64,000 nt of DNA from Prauserella salsuginis (GCF_024648885.1 NZ_JANBBF010000009.1:744001-808000); one strand, 5' to 3'. Shown: positions 16,650 to 25,538, numbered from the stretch's first letter. Numbers and translations: made by a program. Notes: a model not told the origin generated them from the sequence alone.

Positions 16650-17438
16650 TCAGGAGGTGGCGAGATCGAGCTGGACGCCGGCGCCGTCGAAGAGGTCGGC
16701 GAGTGCGGGTCTGCGATCAGTGACCACGGTGTCGAGTCGGCTCAGCGGGCACAGCAGGACCGCCGCGGCGGCGTCGAACTTGCTGTGGTCGGCGAGCAGC
16801 ACCACGCGGTCGGCGATGTCCATCAGCGCGAGCTTGGTCGGACGTTCCCGGTCGGTGGCGACGTACACGCCGCGCTCGTCGACGGCCGCGGCGCCGAGGA
16901 AGAACGTCTTCACCCGCAGCTGGGCCGCGGTGTCCACGGTGATGGGCCCGACGAAGGCCTGGCTGTCGTGGTTGAGGTCGCCGCCGAGTGCGACCGTTCG
17001 TGCGGCCGGCAGGCTCAGCATGCGTTGCAGCACGGGCACCGAGTGCGAGACGACGGAACCGGCGAAGTCGTCGGGGAGGGCGAGTGCGAGTTCGTACGGC
17101 GTCGTACCGGCGTCGACGGCGATCGTGTCGGATCCGGCGAGCAGGCCGGCCGCGTGGGCGCCGATTCGCTGTTTGGCCTCGTGCCGGGCGCGAACTCGGC
17201 CCTCGAACGCCGGTGGCTGGTCGGCAGGGGGGAGGCTGACGCCGCCGTGCACGACCCGCACCTTGCCGTCCCGTTCGAGCCGGCGCACGTCGCGGCGCAC
17301 GGTCATGTCCGACACGCCGAGCTGTTTGCTGAGGTCGCTGATCGCGAGGAATCCCGCGGTGTGGAGTTGTTCGAGGATCACACCGCGGCGCGCGGGGGCG
17401 TCGTCGTAGCGCAGCAGTCCGGCAGATGCACTGTCCAC
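16650..17438 (-). CDS. DeoR-family sugar-phosphate-responsive regulator
   Basis: The product has 262 residues. The helix-turn-helix is LGVSDMTVRRDVRRLE followed by GKVRVVHGGVSLP, and the effector domain carries DAGTTPYELA and LLADHSKFD, the usual sugar-phosphate-binding blocks of DeoR repressors. GTG 17438 has GGGGAGG 7-8 bases upstream; a longer frame starting at 17528 would begin inside the palindromic operator. It is transcribed towards the kinase operon, separated by the repeat-filled region. The shared operator motif suggests it represses both itself and the kinase-aldolase genes until the ketose phosphate accumulates. Confidence 0.9.
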   Translation of the reverse strand: MDSASAGLLRYDDAPARRGVILEQLHTAGFLAISDLSKQLGVSDMTVRRDVRRLERDGKVRVVHGGVSLPPADQPPAFEGRVRARHEAKQRIGAHAAGLLAGSDTIAVDAGTTPYELALALPDDFAGSVVSHSVPVLQRMLSLPAARTVALGGDLNHDSQAFVGPITVDTAAQLRVKTFFLGAAAVDERGVYVATDRERPTKLALMDIADRVVLLADHSKFDAAAAVLLCPLSRLDTVVTDRRPALADLFDGAGVQLDLATS

Positions 17439-17510
17439 GCCACGTCCTCCCCTCGTAGTTGTTCGAAATGATACACGGGCGGCGTCGCCGGGTCGGGGGC
17501 GAGGACGATT

Positions 17511-17528
17511 ATGTTGGAAATCCAACAT
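17511..17528. promoter_or_regulatory. palindromic operator in front of deoR
   Basis: ATGTTGGA-AA-TCCAACAT is a perfect 8-base inverted repeat with a 2-base centre, 73 bases upstream of the deoR start and 52 bases downstream of the iclR stop. It fits the ATGTT-N8-AACAT pattern seen upstream of the kinase operon. Confidence 0.6.
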
Positions 17529-17579
17529 CGTCGCGGTGGTCGCTGTCCGGCGGTGCGAGCCTCCGTGTTGCCGAGACGC

Positions 17580-18371
17580 TCACCCGGTGGCCGGCGCCAG
17601 CGTGTACTCCTCCGGTGCGAGTTTGCCTGCGAGCTCCCGCATCAGTGCGCCGACGTCGGCCAGCCGGTCGGTGGTCATGCGGTCCGCGGGGCCGGTGACG
17701 CTGATCGCGACGTCCTGTCCGGTCCCCGAGGTGAGGGCGACACCGACACATGCGATTCCGGGCTCGTTCTCCTCGTTCTCGACCGCCCAGCCGAGCGTGC
17801 GCGCCGACTCGACGGCGTGGCGGAACCGGTCCGCGAGTGTCGGGTGCTGCCCGTCGGGGTCGGCCTCGTCGGCGTAGCCGGTCAGCAGAGCGTCGCTCGG
17901 GGGAGCGGTTGCGATGAGCGCGCGCCCCAGCGCCGTGCTCGCGATGTGCGCACGCCTGCCGACGCGTGACCACACGCGGACGGAACGTTCGGGCTCGATC
18001 TTGTCGAGGTAGACGACGCGGCGTCCGTCGAGCATGCCGAGGTGGACGAGTTCCTCCGTGCGGCGGGACAGTTCGAGCAGCAGTGGGCGGAACAGCAGCG
18101 GCAGGTTCTCCTCGGCGCCGAACGTGCGCACGATCCGCCGGAGTGCCTCGCCGAGGATGTAGTTGCGGTCGTCATCGTCGCGCGTCACGTACTCGCGGTG
18201 CGCAAGCCCGCGGAGCAGCCGGTGGACCGATCCCTTGTTGATCCCGGTGTGCGCCGCGATCTCGCCGAGTGCCATGCCCTCCGGGCCGGCGGCGGCGACC
18301 GTCTCGAGCACGACGAGCGCACGATCGAGGCTCGTCACGGGTGGCGTTTCCGATGTGGGTTCGGTCTCCAT
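17580..18371 (-). CDS. IclR-family regulator of the gulonate/fructuronate operon
   Basis: The product has 263 residues, the usual IclR length. Winged-helix sequence near residues 13-75 (SLDRALVVLETVAA, LGEIAAHTGINKGSVHRLL) is followed by the effector domain (ELVHLGMLDGRRVVYLDKIE, SRVGRRAHIASTALGRALIA). It is divergent from the fructuronate reductase gene across a 149-base gap that contains two phased copies of GGTYC-N7-RAAAC. Related IclR regulators such as KdgR respond to KDG, the central intermediate of this pathway; that role here is an inference. Confidence 0.9.
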   Translation of the reverse strand: METEPTSETPPVTSLDRALVVLETVAAAGPEGMALGEIAAHTGINKGSVHRLLRGLAHREYVTRDDDDRNYILGEALRRIVRTFGAEENLPLLFRPLLLELSRRTEELVHLGMLDGRRVVYLDKIEPERSVRVWSRVGRRAHIASTALGRALIATAPPSDALLTGYADEADPDGQHPTLADRFRHAVESARTLGWAVENEENEPGIACVGVALTSGTGQDVAISVTGPADRMTTDRLADVGALMRELAGKLAPEEYTLAPATG

Positions 18372-18427
18372 GGCTCCATTGTCGCCGGGGTCGGTATTGC
18401 GTCGCGTTCAGTGCGAGTTTAACTTAT

Positions 18428-18465
18428 GGTCCGACATACAAAACGACCGGTTCGCGATATGAAAC
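18428..18465. promoter_or_regulatory. tandem IclR operator sites
   Basis: GGTCC-N7-AAAAC (18428-18444) and GGTTC-N7-GAAAC (18449-18465) start exactly 21 bases apart. They sit between the divergent iclR gene and the catabolic operon. Two sites on the same face of the helix are typical of tetrameric IclR proteins. Seen by eye; binding is inferred. Confidence 0.5.
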
Positions 18466-18520
18466 GCACACGGTTGGTGCCGGCAGCGCCCGCCGCGCGT
18501 CGCGGAAGGACAAGGACGTC

Positions 18521-19999
18521 ATGACACAGGGACTCGGGCGCAGTAGCGTGCCCGCGGGAACGCTCATCGGAGCATCAGCGCCCGACCGGACCGGCATCGT
18601 GCACCTCGGTCTGGGCAACTTCCACCGCGCGCACGGTGCCGTCTACACGGCGCAGGCGATGGCCGCGGCCGGAGGCGACTGGGGCATCCGCGGCTTCGCT
18701 CACTCGTCGGACCGTGTCGTCGCGCCGATGCGCGCCCAGGACAACCTGTATTCGATCCTGCAGCTGACCGAGGGCGGCACCAAGGCCGGTGTCGTCGACG
18801 TCCACCGCGACACCGGCGTAGCGGCGCACGACCCCGCGGCCGTCGTGGCCGCGATCGCGGATCCGGCGCATCGCATCGTCTCGCTCACGGTGTCCGAGGT
18901 CGGTTACACGCGCGATCCGGCGACCGGCCGCCTGGCTCTCGACCACCCCGAGGTCGCCGCGGACCTCGTCGCCGGCTCGACGCCGCGCACCGCGATGGGC
19001 ATGATCGCGCGGGGCCTCGAACTGCGGGCCGCCTCCGGTGCGCCGGTCGCCGTGCTCTCGTGCGACAACCTCCAGTCCAACGGCGACGTCACGCGCGCCG
19101 TGGTCGAGGAGTTCCTCAACGCGGCGGGCGTGAACGACGACGTACTGTCCTTTGTGTCCTCGTCGGTGTCGTTCCCGAACGCGATGGTCGACCGCATCGT
19201 GCCGAAGACGACGGCCGAGCACTCGCAGCGTGTCGAGGACCTGCTCGGGGTGACCGACCGGTGTCCCGTGCCGGCCGAGGACTTCAGCATGTGGGTGCTC
19301 GAGGACGACTTCGCGGGCGGCCGTCCCGCATGGGATCTTGCGGGTGCGACGTTCTCGACCGAGCTCGAGGCCTACGAGATGGTCAAGTTGCGCCTGCTCA
19401 ACGGGTCGCACTCGCTCATCGCCTACCTCGGCGTCCTCGCCGGTGCACCCACGATCGACACCGCATGGGGGCTGGACTTCGTGCGCGAAGCGGTCCTCGG
19501 CGGGATCGCCGAGGACTACCTGCCCACGTTCACCCCGCCCACCGGGTTCGATGCCGACGGGTACGTGTCCGAACTGGACGCCCGGTGGCGCAACCCGCTG
19601 ATCGGCCACGCCACCACGCAGGTCGGCTCCGACGGTTCGGTCAAGTTGCTCCAGCGCATCCCCGACGCGGCGTTGTTCCACCTCCGGCGCGGCCGCATAC
19701 CGCACCGTCTCGCGCTGTGCACCGCCGCGTGGATCGCGTGCGTCGCCCCGCCCGCGGGCTTCGACCCGGACCCGCTGGCGGAGCGCATCGCCGAACCCGC
19801 CCGGGAACGGCTCGCCGAGACGGTCGACGGCGCCGTGACCGTGAGTGACCACGTGCGCCGGATCATGACCGGCGGCTTCTTCCCCGCGGCGCTCGCCGAC
19901 CAGGACGTCTTCACCGCCCGTGTCGCCGAGCTGCTGACGCTCATCACCCGAGACGGGGTGCGCACCGCGGCCGCCGACGTGGCCGCAGCCTCCCGTTGA
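18521..19999 (+). CDS. mannitol dehydrogenase family protein, probable D-fructuronate reductase
   Basis: The product has 492 residues, the standard size for the mannitol dehydrogenase/UxuB family. The nucleotide-binding start GIVHLGLGNFHRAH and the active-site block VKLRLLNGSHSLIAYLG, with its conserved lysine, are clear. The enzyme should interconvert D-fructuronate and D-mannonate with NAD(H). That step fits the operon: a gulonate-type dehydrogenase makes fructuronate, this enzyme makes mannonate, ManD dehydrates it. ATG 18521 is preceded by AAGGACAAGGA. Mannitol or tagaturonate as substrate is possible by family alone, but the ManD, KDG kinase and KDPG aldolase genes behind it make fructuronate the best guess. 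Confidence 0.88.
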   Translation: MTQGLGRSSVPAGTLIGASAPDRTGIVHLGLGNFHRAHGAVYTAQAMAAAGGDWGIRGFAHSSDRVVAPMRAQDNLYSILQLTEGGTKAGVVDVHRDTGVAAHDPAAVVAAIADPAHRIVSLTVSEVGYTRDPATGRLALDHPEVAADLVAGSTPRTAMGMIARGLELRAASGAPVAVLSCDNLQSNGDVTRAVVEEFLNAAGVNDDVLSFVSSSVSFPNAMVDRIVPKTTAEHSQRVEDLLGVTDRCPVPAEDFSMWVLEDDFAGGRPAWDLAGATFSTELEAYEMVKLRLLNGSHSLIAYLGVLAGAPTIDTAWGLDFVREAVLGGIAEDYLPTFTPPTGFDADGYVSELDARWRNPLIGHATTQVGSDGSVKLLQRIPDAALFHLRRGRIPHRLALCTAAWIACVAPPAGFDPDPLAERIAEPARERLAETVDGAVTVSDHVRRIMTGGFFPAALADQDVFTARVAELLTLITRDGVRTAAADVAAASR

Positions 20000-20051
20000 G
20001 CCCGCCCCGCCCTCCCCGGAGCCCCGCCCCGACCCCTGGAGCTGATCACCG

Positions 20052-21056
20052 ATGAAAGGTCTGTTCATCCACGGCGCCGAGGACATGCGCCTCGACGACG
20101 TCGCCGTGCCCGAACCCGGCGAGGGCGAGGTGCTGCTGCGCGTGCGCTACGTCGGCATCTGCGGTTCGGACCTGCACTACTACTTCCACGGCAAGAACGG
20201 TGAGAACCTCGTCCGCGAGCCGTTCGCTCCCGGCCACGAGTTCTCGGCGACCGTCGAGTCCGATCCGTCCGGCGAATGGGCTACCGGCACGCCGGTGACC
20301 GTGCACCCCGCTCGGTACGGCTGCCCGGTGACGGGCCTCGACGACCGGCCGCACCTCTGGCCCGGCGGCGACTACCTCGGCAGCGCCGCGGACTTCCCCC
20401 ACCGGCAGGGCGCGGCGGCGGAGTACGTGCTCGTCGAGAAACCCATGCTCCGCAGGCTGCCCGACGGGTTGTCGCTGCGGGACGCCGCGCTCGCCGAACC
20501 GCTCGGCGTGGCGTTGCACGCTCTCACGGTCGCAGGTGGCGACCTGGGCGACCGCGCCCTCGTGCTGGGTGCGGGGCCCGTCGGCCTGCTGACCGTCGCG
20601 GCGCTCGCCGCGCGGGGCGTCGGTCACGTGGCGGTCGGCGACGTCCAGCAGTCCGCCCTCGACCGTGCCCGCGACCTCGGAGCCCACGAGACGTTCCTCA
20701 TCGGACGCGACGAGGTGCCCGCGACCTCGTATCCCGTCGTGTTCGAATGCTCCGGAGCGCCGGCCTCGCTGACCCAGTCGGTCGCATCCGCGGCCAGGGC
20801 AGGCGTCGTGGTCCAGGTCGGCATGCTCGCCGACGCCGCGATCGGTGTGAACCTCGCGCCGCTCGTGTCGAAGGAACTGCAGCTGCGCGGCACCTTCCGC
20901 TTCTCGACGGAGATCGACGAGGCCGTCGAGTTGCTCGCCGCCCACCCCACCATCGCCCGGGTCGTCACGCACGTCCTGCCCGCGGCCGACGCGGTCGAGG
21001 CGTTCGCGACGGCGAAGGACTCCGCCGCCTCCGGCAAGGTCCTCATCGAGTTCTGA
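20052..21056 (+). CDS. L-idonate/L-gulonate 5-dehydrogenase-like medium-chain dehydrogenase
   Basis: The product has 334 residues and aligns by eye with L-idonate 5-dehydrogenase: GICGSDLHYY, GHEF, the GSAADFPHRQGA turn, LGAGPVGLLT, GVVVQVGM and KELQLRGTFRFSTEIDEAVELL. It should oxidise L-gulonate or L-idonate at C5, giving D-fructuronate or 5-ketogluconate. The structural-zinc lobe is odd: the four cysteines are missing (one Cys remains in RYGCPVTG), so only the catalytic zinc is expected. It follows the fructuronate reductase by 52 bases. Together the two would turn L-gulonate into D-mannonate for ManD. Confidence 0.85.
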   Translation: MKGLFIHGAEDMRLDDVAVPEPGEGEVLLRVRYVGICGSDLHYYFHGKNGENLVREPFAPGHEFSATVESDPSGEWATGTPVTVHPARYGCPVTGLDDRPHLWPGGDYLGSAADFPHRQGAAAEYVLVEKPMLRRLPDGLSLRDAALAEPLGVALHALTVAGGDLGDRALVLGAGPVGLLTVAALAARGVGHVAVGDVQQSALDRARDLGAHETFLIGRDEVPATSYPVVFECSGAPASLTQSVASAARAGVVVQVGMLADAAIGVNLAPLVSKELQLRGTFRFSTEIDEAVELLAAHPTIARVVTHVLPAADAVEAFATAKDSAASGKVLIEF

Positions 21057-21104
21057 CCCCCACCCGCCCTCACGTCCCCATCCGACACCGCAGAAGGAAC
21101 AACG

Positions 21105-22505
21105 ATGTCCACTTCAGCACCGCCGCCCGACACGGGCACCGCCGAAGCAGGCCAGGCCGAACGCAGCACCAGTGACCTCACACGCGCCGCGATGTCCGGC
21201 TGGCTGGGCACCGCGCTCGAGTTCATGGACTTCCAGCTGTACTCGCTCGCGGCCGGGCTCGTCTTCGGCCAGCTCTTCTTCGTGGGCGACAGCGCCGCGC
21301 TCGCCGTCGTCGCCGCGATGGCCACGTACGCCGTCGGTTACGTCGCCCGCCCCGTGGGTGCCTGGTACTTCGGACGCCTCGGCGACCGGGTGGGACGCAC
21401 GAAGGTCCTGTTCATCACGATCGCGCTGATGGGCGGTTCGACGACGCTCATCGGCGCGCTGCCCACGGCCCACGACATCGGCATCCTCGCGCCGATCCTG
21501 CTCGTGGTGTTGCGGCTCGGGCAGGGCTTCGGCGCCGGTGCGGAGATCTCCGGTGCCGGTGTCATGCTCGCCGAGTACGCGCCGAGGCGGCGGCGCGGCG
21601 TGATCGCCTCGCTCGTGGCGCTGGGCACCAACTGCGGCACGCTCGGTGCGTCCGCCATCTGGGGCATTCTCGTGGCGGTCATGTCCGAGGAGCAGCTGCT
21701 CTCGTGGGGCTGGCGCATTCCGTTCCTCGGCAGCGCCGTGATCCTGCTGGTGGCCGTGTGGATCCGGTTCCGGCTCAAGGAGAGCCCGGTGTTCGAGGAG
21801 AGCTCCCACGTCTCCGACGGGGTGGCGCTGTCGACCGCCGAGGTCAGGGCGAAGGCCGAGCGGGAGAACGACACGCAGATGCTCGAGGCGCTCGAGCAGA
21901 AGAAGTGGCGCGCACTCGTGCCGGCGTTCCTGCTCCGCTTCGGGCAGGCAGGCAACTCGGGCATCCTGCAGACCTACATGGTCTCGTTCATCACGGTGAC
22001 GCTGGCGATGTCGGCGTCGGTGGGTACGACCGTCGTGATCGTCTCGTCGTTGTGCGCGTTCGTCACGGTGCCCGTCGTGGGTGCGCTCGGCGACAGGTTC
22101 GGCAGGCGCCGCATGTACCAGGTGATGAGCGTGATCTCGCTCGTGCTCATCGTGCCGACCATGATGCTGATCGCGGGAGCGGACGTGCCGAAGGTGTTCG
22201 TCGGCTACATCGTCATGCACAACGTGTCGGTGATGGCGCTGGCCTCGCTCGAGAACCTCACGCTGCCGGAGATCTTCGGCTCCCGGCACCGCTACGCCGC
22301 GACCGGTGTCATCCGGGAGATCGCCGCGATGATCGCCACCGGCATCGGCCCTGTGGTCGCCGCCGCCTGGGTCGCCGCCACCACCGGCTCGTGGATCCCG
22401 GTCGCGGTCCTGCTCGGGTTCTTCACCCTGTGCCCGCTCATCGGGACGCTGTTCATGCCGGAGGTCGCGGGCCGCGACCTGAGGGATCCGCGCAACGCGG
22501 TCTGA
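21105..22505 (+). CDS. MFS transporter, metabolite:H+ symporter (MHS) type, probable sugar-acid uptake
   Basis: The product has 466 residues with 12 expected membrane helices. MHS-type motifs are WLGTALEFMDFQLYSLAAG, GDRVGRTKVL, RLGQGFGAGAEISGAGV and GALGDRFGRRRMY. A charged central loop (about residues 225-260) separates the halves. It lies inside the gulonate operon, 48 bases behind the dehydrogenase, and probably brings in the sugar acid (gulonate, idonate, mannonate or a hexuronate) with protons. A perfect 16-bp stem-loop directly follows its stop. Confidence 0.88.
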   Translation: MSTSAPPPDTGTAEAGQAERSTSDLTRAAMSGWLGTALEFMDFQLYSLAAGLVFGQLFFVGDSAALAVVAAMATYAVGYVARPVGAWYFGRLGDRVGRTKVLFITIALMGGSTTLIGALPTAHDIGILAPILLVVLRLGQGFGAGAEISGAGVMLAEYAPRRRRGVIASLVALGTNCGTLGASAIWGILVAVMSEEQLLSWGWRIPFLGSAVILLVAVWIRFRLKESPVFEESSHVSDGVALSTAEVRAKAERENDTQMLEALEQKKWRALVPAFLLRFGQAGNSGILQTYMVSFITVTLAMSASVGTTVVIVSSLCAFVTVPVVGALGDRFGRRRMYQVMSVISLVLIVPTMMLIAGADVPKVFVGYIVMHNVSVMALASLENLTLPEIFGSRHRYAATGVIREIAAMIATGIGPVVAAAWVAATTGSWIPVAVLLGFFTLCPLIGTLFMPEVAGRDLRDPRNAV

Positions 22506-22507
22506 AC

Positions 22508-22545
22508 CGGTCCCGGGTGCGGCCGCCGCGCCGCACCCGGGACCG
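22508..22545 (+). terminator. perfect 16-bp stem-loop inside the operon
   Basis: CGGTCCCGGGTGCGGC pairs perfectly with GCCGCACCCGGGACCG around the 6-base loop CGCCGC. It begins 2 bases after the transporter stop and ends 47 bases before manD. It may terminate part of the transcripts or protect the upstream message from decay, giving more transporter than downstream enzymes. No T-run. Confidence 0.6.
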
Positions 22546-22592
22546 CCCCACCGTCCACCATCGACACATCAGCCCGGAAGGAAACACCCGCC

Positions 22593-23837
22593 GTGAGCAT
22601 CTCGACCGCCGAGGTCATCGTCACCAGCCCCGGACGCAACTTCGTCACCCTCAAGGTCGTCACCTCCGACGGGGTCGTCGGCTGGGGCGACGCGACGCTC
22701 AACGGGCGGGAACTGGCCGTGGCCTCGTACCTGCGGGACCACCTGGCGAGCACGCTCATCGGCCGCGACGAGGACCGCATCGAGGACACGTGGCAGTACC
22801 TCTACCGCGGGGCCTACTGGCGGCGCGGACCCGTGACGATGGCCGCGATCGCCGCCGTCGACATGGCGCTGTGGGACATCAAGGCCAAGAAGGCGGGCGT
22901 TCCGCTGTACCAGCTGCTCGGCGGGGCGAGCCGGGACAAGCTCCGCGTGTACGCCCACGCCTCGGGCAACGACTACCCGGCGCTGGCGCGCGCGATCCGT
23001 GGATATGTCGACGAGGGCTACACGGCGGTGCGCATCCAGACGGGCGTTCCCGGTCTCGAGCGGGTGTACGGCGTGTCCGACACCGCGGAGCCGGGACAGC
23101 GCTACGACTACGAACCCGCACACCGCGGTGCCGACGGCGGCGCCGCGACGCGTCCCGAGGAAGAGGACTGGGACACGCCCGCCTACCTGCGGCACGTACC
23201 CGCGATCTTCGAGAAGGTGCGGGAGGAGTTCGGCCCCGAGCTGCGGCTGCTCCACGACGCGCATCACCGGATGTCGCCGATCGAGGCGGCGCGGCTTGCC
23301 AAGTCGCTCGAACCCTACGACCTGTTCTGGCTCGAGGACGTGACGCCCGGCGAGGACCAGGAGGCGTTCCGGCTGGTCCGGCAGCACAGCACGACACCGC
23401 TGGCCACCGGCGAGGTGTTCAACTCCGTGCATGACTACCGGACGCTGATCACCGAGCGGCTTATCGACTACGTGCGATCGGCGCCCACCCACACCGGCGG
23501 TGTCACCGGGATGAAGAAGCTGCTCGACTTCGCGGCGATCTACGGCATCCGCTCCGGCATCCACGGCCCGACCGACGTCTCGCCGGTCGGTATGGCCGCC
23601 GCGCTGCACCTCGACCTGGCGATCCACAACTTCGGTATCCAGGAGTACATGCCGCACAGCGAGCTGACCCTCGAGGCGTTCCGCACCTCGTACACGTTCG
23701 ACCGCGGCTTCCTGCACCCGGGCGAGACCCCGGGTCTCGGCGTGGAACTCGACGAGGAGGTCGCGGCGCGCCACCCCTACACGGCTGCCTATCTACCGGT
23801 GAACCGCCTGCTCGACGGCACCGTGCACGACTGGTGA
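22593..23837 (+). CDS. D-mannonate dehydratase, enolase superfamily (ManD type)
   Basis: The product has 414 residues, the ManD length. It begins with the capping domain ([27 protein letters not shown]) and shows the barrel motifs [56 protein letters not shown] and GIQEYMPH characteristic of ManD/RspA proteins. These enzymes remove water from D-mannonate to give 2-keto-3-deoxy-D-gluconate; weaker members are promiscuous or non-catalytic. The neighbouring KDG kinase and KDPG aldolase argue for a real mannonate dehydratase. Start is GTG 22593 with GGAAGGAAA about 10 bases upstream. Confidence 0.9.
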   Translation: MSISTAEVIVTSPGRNFVTLKVVTSDGVVGWGDATLNGRELAVASYLRDHLASTLIGRDEDRIEDTWQYLYRGAYWRRGPVTMAAIAAVDMALWDIKAKKAGVPLYQLLGGASRDKLRVYAHASGNDYPALARAIRGYVDEGYTAVRIQTGVPGLERVYGVSDTAEPGQRYDYEPAHRGADGGAATRPEEEDWDTPAYLRHVPAIFEKVREEFGPELRLLHDAHHRMSPIEAARLAKSLEPYDLFWLEDVTPGEDQEAFRLVRQHSTTPLATGEVFNSVHDYRTLITERLIDYVRSAPTHTGGVTGMKKLLDFAAIYGIRSGIHGPTDVSPVGMAAALHLDLAIHNFGIQEYMPHSELTLEAFRTSYTFDRGFLHPGETPGLGVELDEEVAARHPYTAAYLPVNRLLDGTVHDW

Positions 23838-23857
23838 GTCGGGAGAGGACACACGTC

Positions 23858-24505
23858 ATGAGCCAGCGACAGGCTTTGCCTCGGTGGACCGCCGAAACGC
23901 GGCTCGTCGTCGTCATCCGCGGTGAACACGCCGACGACTACGTGCCGGTGATCGACACCATGGTCGAAGCGGGAGTGCGCAGTTTCGAGCTCACGCTCAC
24001 CACGCCCGGTACGGCCGCCGCACTGCCCGGACTCGTCGAACGGTACGGCGACACCGCGGACATCGGCGTCGGCACCGTGACCCGTCCCGGCGAGGTCGAC
24101 GCCGCCGCCGACGGGGGAGCGCGCTACCTGGTCACCCCGATCTCGGACGTCACGGTCGTCGATCGGGCCCTGGCTCGCGACGTCCCCGTCGTCCCCGGCG
24201 GGCTCACCCCGACGGAGGTGTGGTCCACCTGGAGCAGGGGAGTGCCTGCGGTGAAGGTGTTCCCGGCGGGCCAGGTGGGGCCGGGGTATCTGAAGGACCT
24301 GCGCGGTCCGTTCCCCGAGCTTGCCGTGGTTCCGTCCGGAGGCGTCGATCTCGATGCGGCGGGGGCGTGGCTCGCGGCCGGCGCCGCGGCCGTCAGCGTC
24401 GGCGGACCGCTCCTCGGCGACGCGCTCGCAGGCGGCGAGCTGACTGCGCTCGCCGCGCGGGCGCGGCGATTCGTCGAGGTGTGTGCGGGGAGTGGAGCGG
24501 CATGA
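23858..24505 (+). CDS. KDPG aldolase (bifunctional KDPG/KHG aldolase family)
   Basis: The product has 215 residues. The Schiff-base lysine is Lys133 in VKVFPAG and the general-base glutamate is Glu44 in FELTLTTP; IGVGTVTRPGEV and VPSGGVDLDAAGAWLAAGA complete the family pattern. It splits 2-keto-3-deoxy-6-phosphogluconate into pyruvate and glyceraldehyde-3-phosphate. I choose ATG 23858, preceded at 8 bases by GGGAGAGGA; an upstream GTG 23834 overlapping the manD stop is an alternative. Its stop overlaps the kinase ATG (ATGA). It provides the last step of the sugar-acid pathway. Confidence 0.92.
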   Translation: MSQRQALPRWTAETRLVVVIRGEHADDYVPVIDTMVEAGVRSFELTLTTPGTAAALPGLVERYGDTADIGVGTVTRPGEVDAAADGGARYLVTPISDVTVVDRALARDVPVVPGGLTPTEVWSTWSRGVPAVKVFPAGQVGPGYLKDLRGPFPELAVVPSGGVDLDAAGAWLAAGAAAVSVGGPLLGDALAGGELTALAARARRFVEVCAGSGAA

Positions 24506-25488
24506 CCGACTCCCCGGTTCTGACTCTGGGCGAGACGATGGGCCTGATCACGGGCGGCCGCATCGGATCGCTCGCGCACGTGTCCGACGCGCACGTGGGC
24601 ATCGGCGGCTCCGAGACGAACGTCGCCGTGAGCCTGAGCAGGCTCGGCGTGCCCGTCACGTGGATCGGGCGGGTCGGCGACGACTCGCTCGGCAGGCGGA
24701 TCGTGCGTGAGGTCCGCGGTGAGGGCGTCGACGTGCGTGCGCAGGTCGACGTCGACGCGGCAACGGGACTCATGCTCAAGGAACTCACGGGCCAGGGGAC
24801 CGCGCGGGTGTATTACTACCGTGCGGGCTCGGCCGGTTCCCGGCTGGCCGCGGCGGACGTTCCTGCGGGTCTGGTCGAGAACGCCGCGCTCGTGCATCTG
24901 ACGGGCATCACGCCGCTGCTGTCGGACTCGGCTCGGGAGACGTGCCGGTCGGTGGTGGGGCGCGCGCGGGCTGCGGGCGTGCGCTTGAGCGTCGACGTGA
25001 ACTACCGGTCGACGCTCGCGCCGGCGCACGTGGCCGCCGAGGTGCTCGGCGAACTGGCCGGGCAGGCCGACCTCATGTTCGGCTCACCCGACGAGCTCGC
25101 CCATGTCGCCCCCGGCGGTACTGCCCCCACCGACGACCGGGCGGCCGCTGCGGACATCGGCGCGCTGGTACGCGCGCTCGATCCCGGCGGGACGCGCGAG
25201 ATCGTCGTCAAGCGCGGTGCCGACGGAGCGACGGTCTACCGCGACGGCGTCCTCGTCGACGCCCCCGGTCACCGGGTCGACGTGGTCGACACCGTCGGTG
25301 CGGGGGACGCGTTCGTGGCCGGCTATCTCAGTGGTGACGTGCACGGATGGAGCGTCGAGAAGAAGCTCGCCCGCGCGAACGCCTGCGGTGCGGTGATGTG
25401 CACGATGCCCGGCGACTGGGAGGCGGCGCCCACCCCTGCCGAACTCGACGCGTTCCTGGCGTCGGGAGGCGATCCGGTCCAGCGTTGA
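24502..25488 (+). CDS. kdgK: 2-keto-3-deoxygluconate kinase, PfkB family
   Basis: The product has 328 residues with the PfkB glycine pair in VGIGGSETNVAVSLSRLG and the catalytic DTVGAGDAFVAGY near the C-terminus. YYYRAGSAGSRL and DVNYRSTL are typical of KDG kinases. It phosphorylates KDG from ManD to KDPG for the aldolase, whose gene it overlaps (ATGA at 24502-24505). It ends the operon. Confidence in the substrate comes from the complete set of adjacent pathway genes. Confidence 0.9.
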   Translation: MTDSPVLTLGETMGLITGGRIGSLAHVSDAHVGIGGSETNVAVSLSRLGVPVTWIGRVGDDSLGRRIVREVRGEGVDVRAQVDVDAATGLMLKELTGQGTARVYYYRAGSAGSRLAAADVPAGLVENAALVHLTGITPLLSDSARETCRSVVGRARAAGVRLSVDVNYRSTLAPAHVAAEVLGELAGQADLMFGSPDELAHVAPGGTAPTDDRAAAADIGALVRALDPGGTREIVVKRGADGATVYRDGVLVDAPGHRVDVVDTVGAGDAFVAGYLSGDVHGWSVEKKLARANACGAVMCTMPGDWEAAPTPAELDAFLASGGDPVQR

Positions 25489-25538
25489 GCAGCCGGTGGG
25501 CGGGTGGGTGCCGACCGGCGCGGCGCCGGTAGTCGCCG

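Noticed and set aside
17439-17528. Longer deoR start at 17528
   Set aside because: It would begin inside the palindromic operator and lacks a ribosome site; GTG 17438 has GGGGAGG upstream.
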